From positions 1-34,381 of the forward strand of contig JAHBMJ010000663.1 of the NCBI GenBank assembly GCA_018398765.1: DNA of 34,381 nt, written 5' to 3'. The notes below the pieces were generated by a model. It was not told where the DNA came from, ran no database searches, and saw nothing but the letters and a program-made list of their open reading frames with translations. Both the position numbers and the translations under genes were made by a program. Below, one piece after another: positions 1 to 9,278 of this stretch. Within the stretch, counting starts at the first letter, position 1. Each line of letters opens with the position of its first letter. This stretch comes from Chromera velia (taxonomy: Eukaryota > Sar > Chromeraceae).

Positions 1-415
1 CCTTAGTCAGTCGCTCACTCACTGGAGGAGAGGCAAAAGACCGAAGGCGAGAAGAGAAGGATCGAGAGAGAAAAGGAGAAGGAAAAGGAGGAAAAAGCAG
101 CCACGGCACTTCAGAGCATGCACAGAGGGCGACAGGCACCTTAGTCAGTCGCTCGCTCACTGGAGGAGAGGCAAAAGACCGAAGGCGAGAAGAGAAGGAT
201 CGAGAGAGAGAAGGAGAAGGAAAAGGAGGAAAAAGTAGCCACGACCATTCAGAGCGTGCACAGAGGGCGACAGGCACCTCAGTCAGTCGCTCGCTCACTG
301 GAGGTCCTGGAGAGGCAAAAGACCAAAGGCGAGAAGAGAAGGATCAAGAGAGAGGAGAAAGAAAGGAAAGAAGAAGCAGCCACGGCCATTCAGAGCGTGG
401 ACAGGGGGCAACAGA
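1..415 (+). repeat. Tandem 138-bp repeat array 1 (IQ-like/coiled-coil units, about 3 copies)
   Basis: Copies start at 1, 139 and 277, each 138 bp (46 codons) apart, so the array keeps reading frame; the left edge is cut by the window. Read on the + strand each unit gives a highly charged Glu/Lys/Arg helix followed by an IQ-like motif (A-A-T-A-I-Q-S-x-x-R-G-R). IQ motifs bind calmodulin-type EF-hand proteins, but here the last basic position of the consensus is Pro or Gln, so the match is partial. Copies 1 and 2 carry an in-frame TAG (4-6 and 142-144) exactly where other copies have CAG. The third copy is the most diverged and leads into the downstream unit shared with array 2. Confidence 0.8.
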
Positions 416-852
416 GACAGCAAAAGGGGGGGGGGGAAGAAAGGAGGTGGTGGAGAGGAGGGGGGAGACAGGGAGGATAAAGACGACCAGGGGCGAAACT
501 TCCTCAAAGAGTGGCTCCAAAGAGAGCAGCTTGGGGCGGCTTGGGGGCTCGGGAGGCGGTGGCATGCATGATAGTCTTGCTGGCCGCTTTGAATGCATGG
601 TGGCTGGGTGGCTTTGGGTCAGCTGCTGGCTCTTGCTGGCTCGTTCCGTCCTCGGATGGATTGACAGTCCCCTGTGACCCGTTAGAGAAAGAATTGGGGA
701 GGGAGGGCGATTGGGTTGAGGAAGGCGATGAGAAACAGCACCTAGGTTCCAAAACAGGCCTGAGTCCAAAAACAGATCACCCAAAAAAGGAAAAACGAAA
801 AGGTGAAAAAGTAAAGGAGCACAGAAAGGAGCTCTTTCTTCATCTCCGCTGA
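277..852 (+). pseudogene. Decayed IQ-repeat gene, 3' portion, copy A
   Basis: After the last repeat unit the IQ frame runs into a run of about 11 G (426-436) and stops at 478-480. Another frame (511-852) continues with a hydrophobic stretch (A-C-M-I-V-L-L-A-A-L-N-A-W-W-L-G) and then an acidic segment around P-C-D-P-L-E-K-E-L-G-R. The same two blocks recur in copy B near 2135-2440, so this is a duplicated unit and not random open frame. G-run slippage and a short insertion near 530-545 separate the IQ frame from the hydrophobic frame. An ancestral protein with helical IQ repeats, a basic linker and one membrane-like segment is my inference. No family was recognised. An intron at the break is the alternative. 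Confidence 0.45.
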
Positions 853-1181
853 GAGAAGAAAAGAAAAAGTCTGCTGTCCTTGTCCTTCTCACACGGAAAC
901 CTGCAGTTCCACCAGCGCCCCTCCGGACGTCCCAACGAAAACGTTCGAACCATCTCTCTCAGCACTCGAGCGCGGCAGACTGACGTATGACTTCCCCTGC
1001 CAGGATTGCTGAGAGAGAGAAAGAGACCCACTCTCTCTCGATTTCCACCGATTGGGCCTCTCTTCCCTCTGGCTGGGAACAGAAACTCTGTAGACACACC
1101 AGTCACGCTCCTACCCAGCCCCCCACTCTGTCTCCTCGCACTTTCTGTCTACCCAGCTCCTCCCTCCCTTGCTTGGCCCTC
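853..1181. other. Spacer between the two IQ arrays, no gene seen
   Basis: Mixed sequence with a pyrimidine-rich stretch around 1100-1180. One frame is open from 987 into array 2 (it enters as D-E-S-V-A-R-S-L-E-E-R). A CCCAG inside the pyrimidine tract near 1151-1156 could be a splice acceptor for the exon carrying array 2. Nothing else is recognisable. Confidence 0.4.
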
Positions 1182-2030
1182 GATGAGTCAGTCGCTCGCT
1201 CACTGGAGGAGAGGCAAAAGACCGAAGCCGAGAAGAGAAGGATCGAGAGAGAGAAGGAGAAGGAAAAGGAGGAAAAAGCAGCCACGGCCATCCAGAGCAT
1301 ACACAGAGGGCGACAGGCACCTCAGTCAGTCGCTCGCTCACTGGAGGAGAGGCAAAAGACCGAAGGCGAGAAGAGAAGGATCGAGAGAGAGAAGGAGAAG
1401 GAAAAGGAGGAAAAAGCAGCCACGGCCATTTAGAGCATACACAGAGGGCGACAGGCACCTCAGTCAGTCGCTCGCTCACTGGAGGAGAGGCAAAAGACCG
1501 AAGGCGAGAAGAGAAGGATCGAGAGAGAGAAGGAGAAGGAAAAGGAGGAAAAAGTAGCCACGGCCATTCAGAGCATACACAGAGGGCGACAGGCACCTCG
1601 GAGTCAGTCAGTCGCTTGCTCACTGGAGGATAAGCAAAAGACCGAAGCCGAGAAGAGAAAGATCGAGAGAGAGAAGGAGAAGGAAAAGGAGGAAAAAGCA
1701 GCCACGGCCATTCAGAGCGTACACAGAGGGCGACAGGCACCTCAGTCAGTCGCTTGCTCACTGGAGGAGAGGCAAAAGACCGAAGGCGAGAAGAAAAGGA
1801 TTGAGAGAGAAAAGGAGAAGGAAAAGGAGGAAAAAGTAGCCACGGCCATTCAGAGCGTTACACGGTATACAGAGGGCGACAGGCACCTCAGTCAGTCGCT
1901 CGCTCACTGAAGGAGAGGCAAAAGACCGAAGGCGAGAAGAGAAGGATCAAGAGAGAGGAGAAAGAAAGGAAAAAAGAAGCAGCCACGGCTATTCAGAGCA
2001 TGGACAGGGGGCGACAGAGACAGCAAAAGG
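1182..2030 (+). repeat. Tandem 138-bp repeat array 2 (IQ-like/coiled-coil units, 6 copies)
   Basis: Units begin near 1182, 1320, 1458, 1596, 1740 and 1886. Spacing is 138, 138, 138, 144 and 146 bp: the 144-bp unit has a 6-bp in-frame insertion, and the 146-bp unit has an 8-bp insertion near 1858-1872 that shifts the frame. Unit 2 has an in-frame TAG at 1431-1433 where its neighbours have CAG. Adjacent units are almost identical at DNA level, so the array expanded or homogenised recently. The last unit is diverged in the same way as the last unit of array 1 (Lys-Arg-Glu-Glu-Lys-Glu-Arg pattern), showing that array end and flank were copied together. Confidence 0.85.
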
Positions 2031-2533
2031 GGGGGGGGAAAGAAAGGAGGCGGTGGAGAGGAGGGGGGAGACAGGGAGGACGAAGACGACCAGGGGCGAA
2101 ACTTCCTCGAAGAGTGGCTTCAAAGAGAGGAGCTTGGGAGCTTGGGAGGCGGTGGCGTGCATGATAGTCTTGCTAGCCGCTTTAAATGCATGGTGGCTGG
2201 GTGTTTTTGGCTCAGCTACTGGCTGTTGCCCAGTTTTTCTTTTGCGAAAGCTTTTAAGAATGTCGGACAATTTTGCTGCTGCTCCCGCCGCTGATGTGGT
2301 ACCGCCTCTGGCTCGTTCCGGCCTCCGATAGATCGCGGGATGAGGGCGTGCATGTCCCCTGTGACCCGTCAGAGGAGGAACTGGGGAGGGGGTGCAAGTG
2401 GGTTGACGAGGGCGATGAGGAAGAGCACCTAGGTTCTGATGCACAGAGAGGGTTTTACTCCGTTGAGGCGCTGTGTGGCTATCCAAAACATTCATGTCGG
2501 GATGCCCCCCGTCCGACGGGGGGCTACCAGTGA
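1886..2533 (+). pseudogene. Decayed IQ-repeat gene, 3' portion, copy B
   Basis: This is the second copy of the unit described at 277-852. The G run here is 10 bases (2029-2038) against 11 in copy A. The basic linker and the hydrophobic segment are in one frame here (2053-2331), unlike copy A. About 80 bp absent from copy A (roughly 2227-2310) then interrupts the unit, and the acidic P-C-D-P-S-E-E-E-L-G-R segment resumes in another frame, ending at 2531-2533. Conserved residues with scattered third-position changes between copies suggest the unit was once coding. The reverse-strand frames over the repeats are translations of the repeat complement. Function unknown. Confidence 0.45.
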
Positions 2534-2930
2534 CCGCCACGGTGTGATCCCGGGGTCGGACCCTGACTCAGCTGCAGCAGAGGGAAGGCGTCTGAGGAGA
2601 AGCCGTCTCACCGCTACGGAGAAAGCTCGGGTCTCGGAGCCCCCTTCGCGCTGGTGCTCGAGGCCCTGCCTCTCCTCGCCCTTCTGAACAGAGGGGGCCC
2701 GGAGCCTCACAAGCCTAAACATGGGCATACTCTAAGCAGAGCAGACGCCGTGCTTATAGCCGTGCTCAGTGAGTCCGTTACTACCGCCAACAGCGTGAGT
2801 GCTAGAAGAAGCGGAGAGGCCTTCTTGGAAGCCTTCCGTACCTGCAAGAGGGCGAACGCCCACGGCACGCCTCCCCCTCCAGACTGTCCGAGCGGCACTG
2901 ATTGATCCATCGACCGAATGACGGACTAAC
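2438..2930. other. GC-rich unassigned stretch with a perfect GC hairpin
   Basis: This sequence follows the end of duplicated copy B and is not repeated elsewhere in the window. Short frames (2439-2687 and 2654-2905, +) show no recognisable domain. A perfect inverted repeat lies at 2504-2524: ten bases, one unpaired C, then the exact complement. The stretch ends abruptly against AT-rich sequence near 2930. It could be the end of a mobile element, but no element family or coding signature supports that. Confidence 0.35.
2504..2524. repeat. Perfect 10-bp GC inverted repeat (hairpin, 1-nt spacer)
   Basis: Bases 2504-2513 are the exact reverse complement of 2515-2524, separated by a single C at 2514. 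Eight or nine of the ten pairs are G-C. It has no downstream U-run and is not near a recognised gene end, so I do not call it a terminator. Confidence 0.7.
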
Positions 2931-3944
2931 CCATACTGGAAGGTACATTCGATACATTCGATTGCGTTGTTTAGTCAGTCGAGGGTGTACATAGCCGTTT
3001 CACGAACTCCCTCTTTGAACTGGCAACAGGCCATCTTTTGTCTACGAAGAATTCAATCGATCGGGATTTTTCCTCTTTATTTTTTTTTTTTTAAACTGCT
3101 TTCCAATCTCTTTTCTGTAGTTTAAATAAATTAAATTTTAAAGTTGTCTGGTATAAATTTACAGTTGTTCTATTCCAGGACAATTGTTGCTTTAATTCGA
3201 TTATTATCGCAAGCTAGATCGTAAGTGAATAAATATATTACAGCTTATAATGAAACGCCGTTTCAGGTCGTAGTAGTTTAGGACTCTACTCTACTAAAAC
3301 ATCTAATATACTACCTAAGTTTTAATTTAAATTATCTTTACAAAATTAAAAGGACTAGGTCCTGGGATCGTCTGGGATGAACTTCATAAATCAGTCATTA
3401 TGATCGATTTAAGGCAGAAATGAGAAATCAATTATAGAGGTAGATAAAAAATTGATGTAAGAAAAAATTTTACTAAAATTCTATCTGCTAAGCCAATCCG
3501 GAAGGTATATTGATGATCACTTTTAATCATCCAAATCTAATATTGTATAGCAAAAAAAAAAAAATTAGACTTAAAAAAATTAAAAAGAATTATTTATGAG
3601 TTTCATGCATACTTTTTTTTACCTTTTACTAAAGCTTTTAGGCTTTTAACCTGATTTTAGATCAATCGATTAATCCAGCTTCAGATTTTAATTGATGATA
3701 ATGCATATTTAAGTTATTTTCATATATAATTGATAATCTCCTAGATAATCTCTGTCATATAGTCTGTACTACGACTCTGTAGCGACATGGACTGACAGCT
3801 AAGACTGTGCTAGAGCTAGTGCTAGAGCCAGAGTTAAACTGTTTATACACTAATACAGTACTATACGATATTTTGTAGCCTAATATTGTATTATACTAGG
3901 ATACTACTGCAGGGGTTTCCTTTCCACTGGAACATTGAAGGACT
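2931..3944. other. AT-rich island, non-coding
   Basis: Base composition changes sharply near 2931 from GC-rich to strongly AT-rich and returns near 4000-4050. There are A/T homopolymers (T-run near 3079-3092, A-run near 3550-3564, T-run near 3613-3620) and stop codons are dense in all frames, so no gene is present. An imperfect repeat of a roughly 27-base stretch (C-C-A-T/A-x-C-x-G-G-A-A-G-G-T-A core) occurs near 2929 and 3490. The island ends in a tRNA-like sequence on the minus strand. An AT-rich retroposon or an organelle-derived insert are both possible; neither is shown. Confidence 0.5.
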
Positions 3945-4004
3945 CAGGATCTCAACCTGGATTCGGATCCTTCTTTGTATCATAAGTGCAACGCGTTAGA
4001 ACTT
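3945..4004 (-). other. tRNA-like remnant (possible SINE head or tRNA pseudogene)
   Basis: On the minus strand 3945-3959 reads CAGGTTGAGATCCTG, close to a T-arm (CAGG/CCTG stem with a degraded TTCRA loop, B-box-like). Upstream, 3974-3990 can form an anticodon-like arm with a 7-base loop (CTTATGA) and one mismatch in the stem, preceded by a D-arm-like end (TTCTAACGCG). The spacing would require a long, class II-type variable arm. No acceptor stem can be formed, so it is not a functional tRNA. A tRNA-derived SINE head or a tRNA fossil is the likeliest explanation; chance similarity cannot be excluded. Confidence 0.3.
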
Positions 4005-4204
4005 CTTTTGGGATAGAAATTTATAGAACTTGGCATGTGATATGCTAAGTTCATGGTATGATCTCCCGGGGGATTCTCCCTTGGGTTCCCCCCGCCTGAT
4101 GACTCGCTGCTTCGACCCCTCTCGCTGTCCCTGACCAGAGACCACAATGAGCATCGGATGCCACCATATACAGTCAAGGACGTACGTTCTGAAAGAGTTA
4201 CAAT

Positions 4205-4261
4205 CAATGAATGAATGAATGAATGAATGAAAGAATGGATGAATGGATGAATGAATGAATG
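4205..4261. repeat. (AATG)n microsatellite
   Basis: About 14 units of AATG/GAATG with a few substitutions, ending ten bases from the stop codon of the minus-strand ankyrin gene. It therefore lies in that gene's 3' untranslated or flanking region. Confidence 0.95.
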
Positions 4262-4270
4262 TTTCCGAAG

Positions 4271-5431
4271 TCACCAGTCCCAGGGCTTTCGTACCGCGAG
4301 ACGCGCCACGATCTCCGGAGCCCGTTTGAGCTTCACGGCCAGATCATAAGGAGTGTCTCCGTGCCTATCCTCCACCTCCAGGTCTGCACCCGTGTCAACG
4401 AAGAACGTCACCATCTCGGGCACACCCCAGTCAACCGCTCGATGCAGAATGCTTTCGCTCGGACCCTCTTGACCATTTACATCCACACCGTGGTGAAGGA
4501 GAATCTCCAAAATCGTCCGCACAGACGAAATGAAGCTCTCTCCTCTGATGCGGGACAGATAGATCTCATCACAAGAATCCCCGGGTTTCGGCACCGCAAA
4601 GTAGAGCACAGTACGGCCCAAATCATCTTCAAGATGAACATCGGCACCATTGTCGATGAGAAGCTGTACGTAGCGGGGTCTCGCTCTGTCTGCAACTCTC
4701 ATCAAAGCCGTACGACCATCTCCATCACCCTCATCGATGTCAACCCCTCCAGCAAGGGAGAGGAGCAACAGCTCTTCAAACTCGTGCCAGGCGAAAAAGT
4801 GAACGAGAGACTCATCATCGCAATGATGCCGAGCATTGATTACCAGATCAGCCAAATCGGATGTCTTTGTGAGCAGGTCCTTTAGGGCATCGCTCACGGC
4901 AGAGCGAACAGCTGGGTTTCCGTTCTGCGGATCGTAGTACCGTCTACCCGGTTTATTTTTTGGGTCGAGCTGTCTCTCTGCTTCCTCACAAGCGACCTCA
5001 AGAGCCTTCTTGCCATCTCCCCCAACCGCATCCACATTTGCCCCCTTTGCAACCAGGGACCGAACCATGTCCCACCGACCTTGACGACAGGCAGCGATCA
5101 GAACTGTGTCACCAGGAACTATGTAGTCACCCTCAATAAAGAAGGGCACCTCCTCTGCTCTCACCTCCAAGTCCGGATGGTCGCTCAATATCATGTGAAA
5201 ACTTTCCCTGTGGCTTGCAGACACAGCTCTCATCAAAGCTGTTTGGCCCTCAACAAGTCCGTTCAAGTCTGCTCCGACCTTCATGCACAGACGGAAATCA
5301 TCTCCGTTGCTGGCACCATAGGCAAAGTCCGACAGTGCCTGCTGAGTAGGCTCTGCTGACACAGGGCGATACTTGCGTATCTTCCTGCCAATGCCCAACT
5401 CATAGAGGTACCCAACATCCATCTCAATCAA
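4271..5431 (-). CDS. Ankyrin-repeat protein, intronless, 386 aa
   Basis: One open frame from ATG (5429-5431) to TGA (4271-4273). Ankyrin repeats are visible as T-A-L-M-R-A-V (about residues 64-70), a repeat with V-L-I-A-A-C-R-Q-G-R followed by L-V-A-K-G-A-N-V-D (109-134), T-A-L-M-R-V-A with L-L-I-D-N-G-A-D-V (241-266), a repeat stretched by an insertion (272-318, H-H-G-V-D-V-N), S-I-L-H-R-A-V with F-V-D-T-G-A-D-L (327-351), and a capping half repeat (357-380). Ankyrin repeats are protein-binding scaffolds; no catalytic domain, signal peptide or membrane segment is visible, so an intracellular adaptor is inferred and the partner is unknown. Met4 is an alternative start. Absence of introns contrasts with the intron-dense neighbour transcribed divergently 797 bp away. 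Confidence 0.88.
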   Translation of the reverse strand: MIEMDVGYLYELGIGRKIRKYRPVSAEPTQQALSDFAYGASNGDDFRLCMKVGADLNGLVEGQTALMRAVSASHRESFHMILSDHPDLEVRAEEVPFFIEGDYIVPGDTVLIAACRQGRWDMVRSLVAKGANVDAVGGDGKKALEVACEEAERQLDPKNKPGRRYYDPQNGNPAVRSAVSDALKDLLTKTSDLADLVINARHHCDDESLVHFFAWHEFEELLLLSLAGGVDIDEGDGDGRTALMRVADRARPRYVQLLIDNGADVHLEDDLGRTVLYFAVPKPGDSCDEIYLSRIRGESFISSVRTILEILLHHGVDVNGQEGPSESILHRAVDWGVPEMVTFFVDTGADLEVEDRHGDTPYDLAVKLKRAPEIVARLAVRKPWDW

Positions 5432-6228
5432 CGTTTTGACCTTAGCTGAACTGAGCGAAGTGAATTGCCGACTTGCAGAGGAATTATATATATAATCGAA
5501 ATCAACGAGCCGCGACTGCAGACTCAGTGCAGAGCGATTTGAGGGACTTGCAGCTCGACGAAGATGTTAACCCAGATTTTCTCTGTATCAGACGTGGTTG
5601 CACTATAGGCTGCACTGAGTTGGAGTGCATGCACAGACTTCAATGAAGACTGTCGACTGCTTTTCAGAGTCACTTGAATGCATGCTTCTTCATGCAGAAA
5701 TTATTCGGATCCGGCTGGGGCCGAACGGCTTTGCATGACTTATTTGAGCGCGGGCTCACTCAGCCTCACTGGCCCCGACAGCAGTGTCTTGCAACGGCAT
5801 TTCTCCCGCTTGAGAAATAAGCCGCAGTAAAAGTGATTAATGAGCAGTGTTCCTAGATTCAGAACAGATGAGACGAACCGGAACCTTTTGACAGACTAGG
5901 CTAGATCCGCCCCTCATACACGGGGACGCGGCATGCATAACAAAAACCTCAATCACGCATTTCTCCATGGCATGCTGCGATCATGCTCGATCCGCGTCAG
6001 TCTGATTGATTGAACCTTAATTTCCCAAAATTTTGAAACTACGAACAGTCGGAACAGACGGCCTTGAGTTGTGTTTGACACCGAAGGAGACAGAGGGTCG
6101 TGTTTCGACTCGACGACACAGCCGAGTCTCAGCCTGTCCTTCTCAATGTGTCATGGAGTTTTGTGTTGTCCTTTCGTAAAGCCGTCTTCTCAAAGTTCCA
6201 AATGACCTGATTTCGTGATCAAGCAACA
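5432..6228. promoter_or_regulatory. Divergent intergenic region between the ankyrin gene and the giant gene
   Basis: No open frame of note. It must hold the 5' regions of both flanking genes, which are transcribed away from each other. Four GCATGC palindromes occur (near 5627, 5680, 5932 and 5972). The core GCATGC is bound by some AP2-family factors in apicomplexans; relevance here is inference. A TGA at 6208-6210 lies in frame with the ATG at 6229 with no start in between, which fixes the 5' limit of the giant reading frame unless a further upstream exon exists. Confidence 0.5.
5484..5494 (-). promoter_or_regulatory. TATA-like element upstream of the ankyrin gene
   Basis: A self-complementary TATATATATA run lies about 53 bp upstream of the ankyrin ATG in otherwise mixed sequence. 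The position suits a core promoter for the minus-strand gene. It is palindromic and so gives no direction by itself, and many alveolate promoters lack TATA boxes. Confidence 0.3.
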
Positions 6229-9200
6229 ATGTTGAGGGGACGGTCTTGTCCCTTTGAAACAGGAGAGCAGTGGGATGGGAAATCCTTGCCCGCCCACGCG
6301 CTCTGCCTCAGAAAGCAGATGCTGTTGAACGGGAGAGTAGACTTCTGGGGGCAGGCGCCTCGTGGTGCTGCAAGTGCGATTGAAGCTCTGTCTCCCGAAG
6401 TAACTTTCGATTTCCGTCCACTCATGAACACCAAGATTCCAGTGCAGAACCATCCCGGCCTCGCAGAAGCTTTCCATCGACAGATCTTGAACCAGCTGCT
6501 TCAAGACCCTGTCGTTGACATTGCCAGAGCCCACGCTGTGGTTTTGGGACTCGTGGAAGAATGTTTCCACGTGAGATCCGAAATCCTTCCCTACGGATGG
6601 CAAGTCTCCGGCTTTGCGTCCTTCGGATCCAACATCAACTTCACAATCCTTGCTGATGCAAGGGTTTTGTTTTCGTCGCTCGTTGGATCAGGAGCTTCTG
6701 CTGGTGGTGGGATGGCGACGGAGGACATGGAGAGGTTCGCGGTCTCGGCCTTCTGCAACCATCTTCAGCGACGGCACGGTGTGAGCAACGTGATGAACTC
6801 CCGGGAAGGCAGGGTGCCCACAGTGACCTTCACTGCCCAGCTTGGCGGTCGACAGGGTGAGTTGTGCTGCTGCCGTCTACTTCCTGATCTCGAAAGGGTG
6901 GAGAGGAGGCTCTTTCTTTGGCTTGTTTTCGCCCAACCATTTTTCCGTCTCTGTTGGGCCTGTGATTCGACTTTGTCTCTTTTGCACCTTCCTTCCTTTT
7001 TTCTCTGTTTGTTCCATGTCTGCAGCGCCCTTCTCGGTATCTCTGAACCAAAAGAGCCGGGTTTACAACTCACACGCGCTCCTGCACTTCGCCAGAGAGC
7101 CTGGTGGAAGGGTGACGGTCCTCCTCGCACGGTGGGTCGATTTGAAAAAGGACAAGTGACGCGACTTTGCCCGTCTACGCGTTAGTTGTTTGTTCGGAAG
7201 ACGTGTTTTCGCACACGACTGGTGTTTATCAGTTGTGTAGGTCATGGACATCGGTTGCCGTCTATGTTGTTTCTTCGCATCACGTCGCTTCAGCATCCTT
7301 CGCTGGCCGTTCCTTCCCGTCTACGCGACCGTCTCTCGACTTTCTGCTGTTCCCCCCCCCCTCTCTTGTTCTTTGGAGTGTCCCTGCAGGCTGGTGCTGT
7401 CTTGGGCCAAGCAGAGGGGCCTGTGCGCTGCGCAGTCGGGCGAGGGCGAGGGGCTTCTTCCTGCATTGTCATGGGTGGTGATGGTCGTCTTCTTCCTCCG
7501 TTCTCAGCTGGGTGAGTGCCTCGTCCGTGTCTGGTGCCCGTCTCGTCGGCTTTCGTTATGCTTGCCCCTCTCTGAAGATTCGTTCGCTACCATTCTCTCT
7601 TTACGCCTTTTCTTCTTCCGTAGTTCTTGCACGTCAGAGTGTCTAGGCCACTCCTTTTCCCGTCTCTCTGGTCGTTTCATCACCCCTTGCCTCCCACGTC
7701 TTTCTGAAAGTCCGTCTACCCGGCCTGTTGGCGTGTTTGCATGCTTTTGCAGTTCCGCTTTTTTTGTGTTGGTGTGTGCATACCCCCCCCCGTGGCCTGC
7801 AGGTATGACCCTCAACAGCAGGGACCCGTCTCCGTCTCCAGCCCAGGCGGCAGAAGGACTGGGCCCGTCCTGGTCATCCAACGCACCCACGCCAGCGGAG
7901 AGCGCAGGAGTAGTGAGCACGCAGCCGTTCAAGTCCCACGGAGGGGAGGCAGGGAAGCTTGTGCGGCTTCTGCAGGGGTTCTTTGTGTTCTACTCAGAGT
8001 TCCCTCGCAAGGCCGCACTCGTCACTCTATCCATCGCAGGAAGGGGACCGGCTCCTGAAGAGGAGAGGCAGAGAGGGCACAGACACGCTGGGGGGGGGCA
8101 GGGAAGGCAGATGAAGGGTGCCCATGGTGTGCCAAGCAACGAGCCCGAGGTTCTAGTCTCTAAGAGACACGCCATTCTGGCAAGAACAAGTGAGTCGGGG
8201 CAAAAAAGGGGGGGGTGGCAGTCGTTTTTGGTCAATTTTCCTTTGGACCGCACCCTCTTCCTGTCTCTTCCGCTTCGCCCCTTCGCTGCTGCTTACGTTC
8301 TCTTTTCCGCTGCAAACGAAAAAATCTGGTACCCCTTCCCCTCGTTCCTTCTCTTTCGCAGACAGCGGTCCCCGTGCTCTCCCTCAAGTCTGTGCCCTGA
8401 ACGTGAACGCCTCTCGGCTGCCTGCCAAGACCTCTGGTGCTGCGGCTACAGTCCTCTACGCAGTGCCGCTCTGGGAGAAGCTTCTCTCTTCCGACCACCT
8501 TCCGTTCCTGTCCGTGGAAGATCCAGGGGATCTAGGGACCTGGTTGGCCCCCGATGCCGCAGGGGACCGACTCATCGGTCGGGAACTCCGAAGGGCGGTT
8601 GAACTGATCACAGAGGCCGATATCCGAGCTGCCGAGGGGCCCAGGCAAACCTCTGAAGTGGCTAGGTGCTTGAGTGATCTGTTCCTTGAATCTCGGGGGG
8701 GGAAATCGGCGTTTCCTGCTGCAAGGAGACTTCCGGGTGCGCGCGGTGGTATGGATATCCTGGGGGGCCCTCCGGGTCCCTCTCCGGGTGTGTCGGGTGG
8801 GGAGCCTTTGGGGGTGTGGGGAAACGCGAAGAACAGCAACGAGAAGGGGGGGGAGGGGGGACGCAACCGGTGGAGCAACAACGAGGCAGCGACTCAGGAT
8901 GTTCGGCAGGTGAAAGGGGGGGAGAAGGGCGCTGATGGTCCTGCTGCTGCAGCCGCAGAGCTAGAGCCTCTTCCCGGAGGAGACAGAAAGGAGGGGAAGC
9001 CGATGAGGTCGTGGGCACAGGTTGTGCAACAGGCCAGCGAGGCGCGTCCTGCCGTCTCCTCGGGTGAAGCAGACCGTCGTTGGAGTGTGAGGAGGATGTT
9101 GAAGGCGCTGTGCGGGTTCTCCATTGAGGAGTTGAAGAAGGCAGCTGAGGAGGGGGAGTTGCGGGAGATTCCTGAAAGCTTCGACGATATCACGGACTAT

Positions 9201-9278
9201 GTTGAGGTCGGTCTGACTGCAGCTCATTGGGTTGAAAGCCAGAGAAAAAGAGGGAAACTTTGGCAGAAGCTACGGTTG
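6229..9278 (+). CDS. Module 1 (exons 1-5): TUTase/Cid1-like nucleotidyltransferase fold, apparently inactive
   Basis: Exons 6229-6856, 7026-7131, 7390-7511, 7803-8189 and 8362-9278. The order matches Cid1-type terminal uridylyl/poly(A) polymerases: F-G-S loop (aa 132-134); a strand [23 protein letters not shown] then N-S-x-A-L-L (212-225); L-S-W-A-K-Q-R-G-L (248-256); a helix like the L-S-S-Y segment; then the PAP-associated domain with L-L-Q-G-F-F-V-F-Y and V-E-D-P near 466-469. Family enzymes add U or A to RNA 3' ends using Asp-x-Asp plus a third Asp. Here the pair aligns with N135 and N137 and the third with S213, so catalysis looks lost while the RNA/nucleotide-binding shape remains. Residues 520-640 are Gly/Pro-rich linker. 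Fold assignment is moderately sure; inactivity depends on my alignment. Confidence 0.75.

Noticed and set aside
1111-1761. 216-codon Ser/Phe/Pro-rich frame on the minus strand
   Set aside because: It is the complement of the 138-bp repeats; the + strand reading gives a sensible charged helix plus IQ-like motif.
3945-4020. Functional tRNA
   Set aside because: No acceptor stem pairs and the T-loop is degraded; kept only as a tRNA-like remnant.
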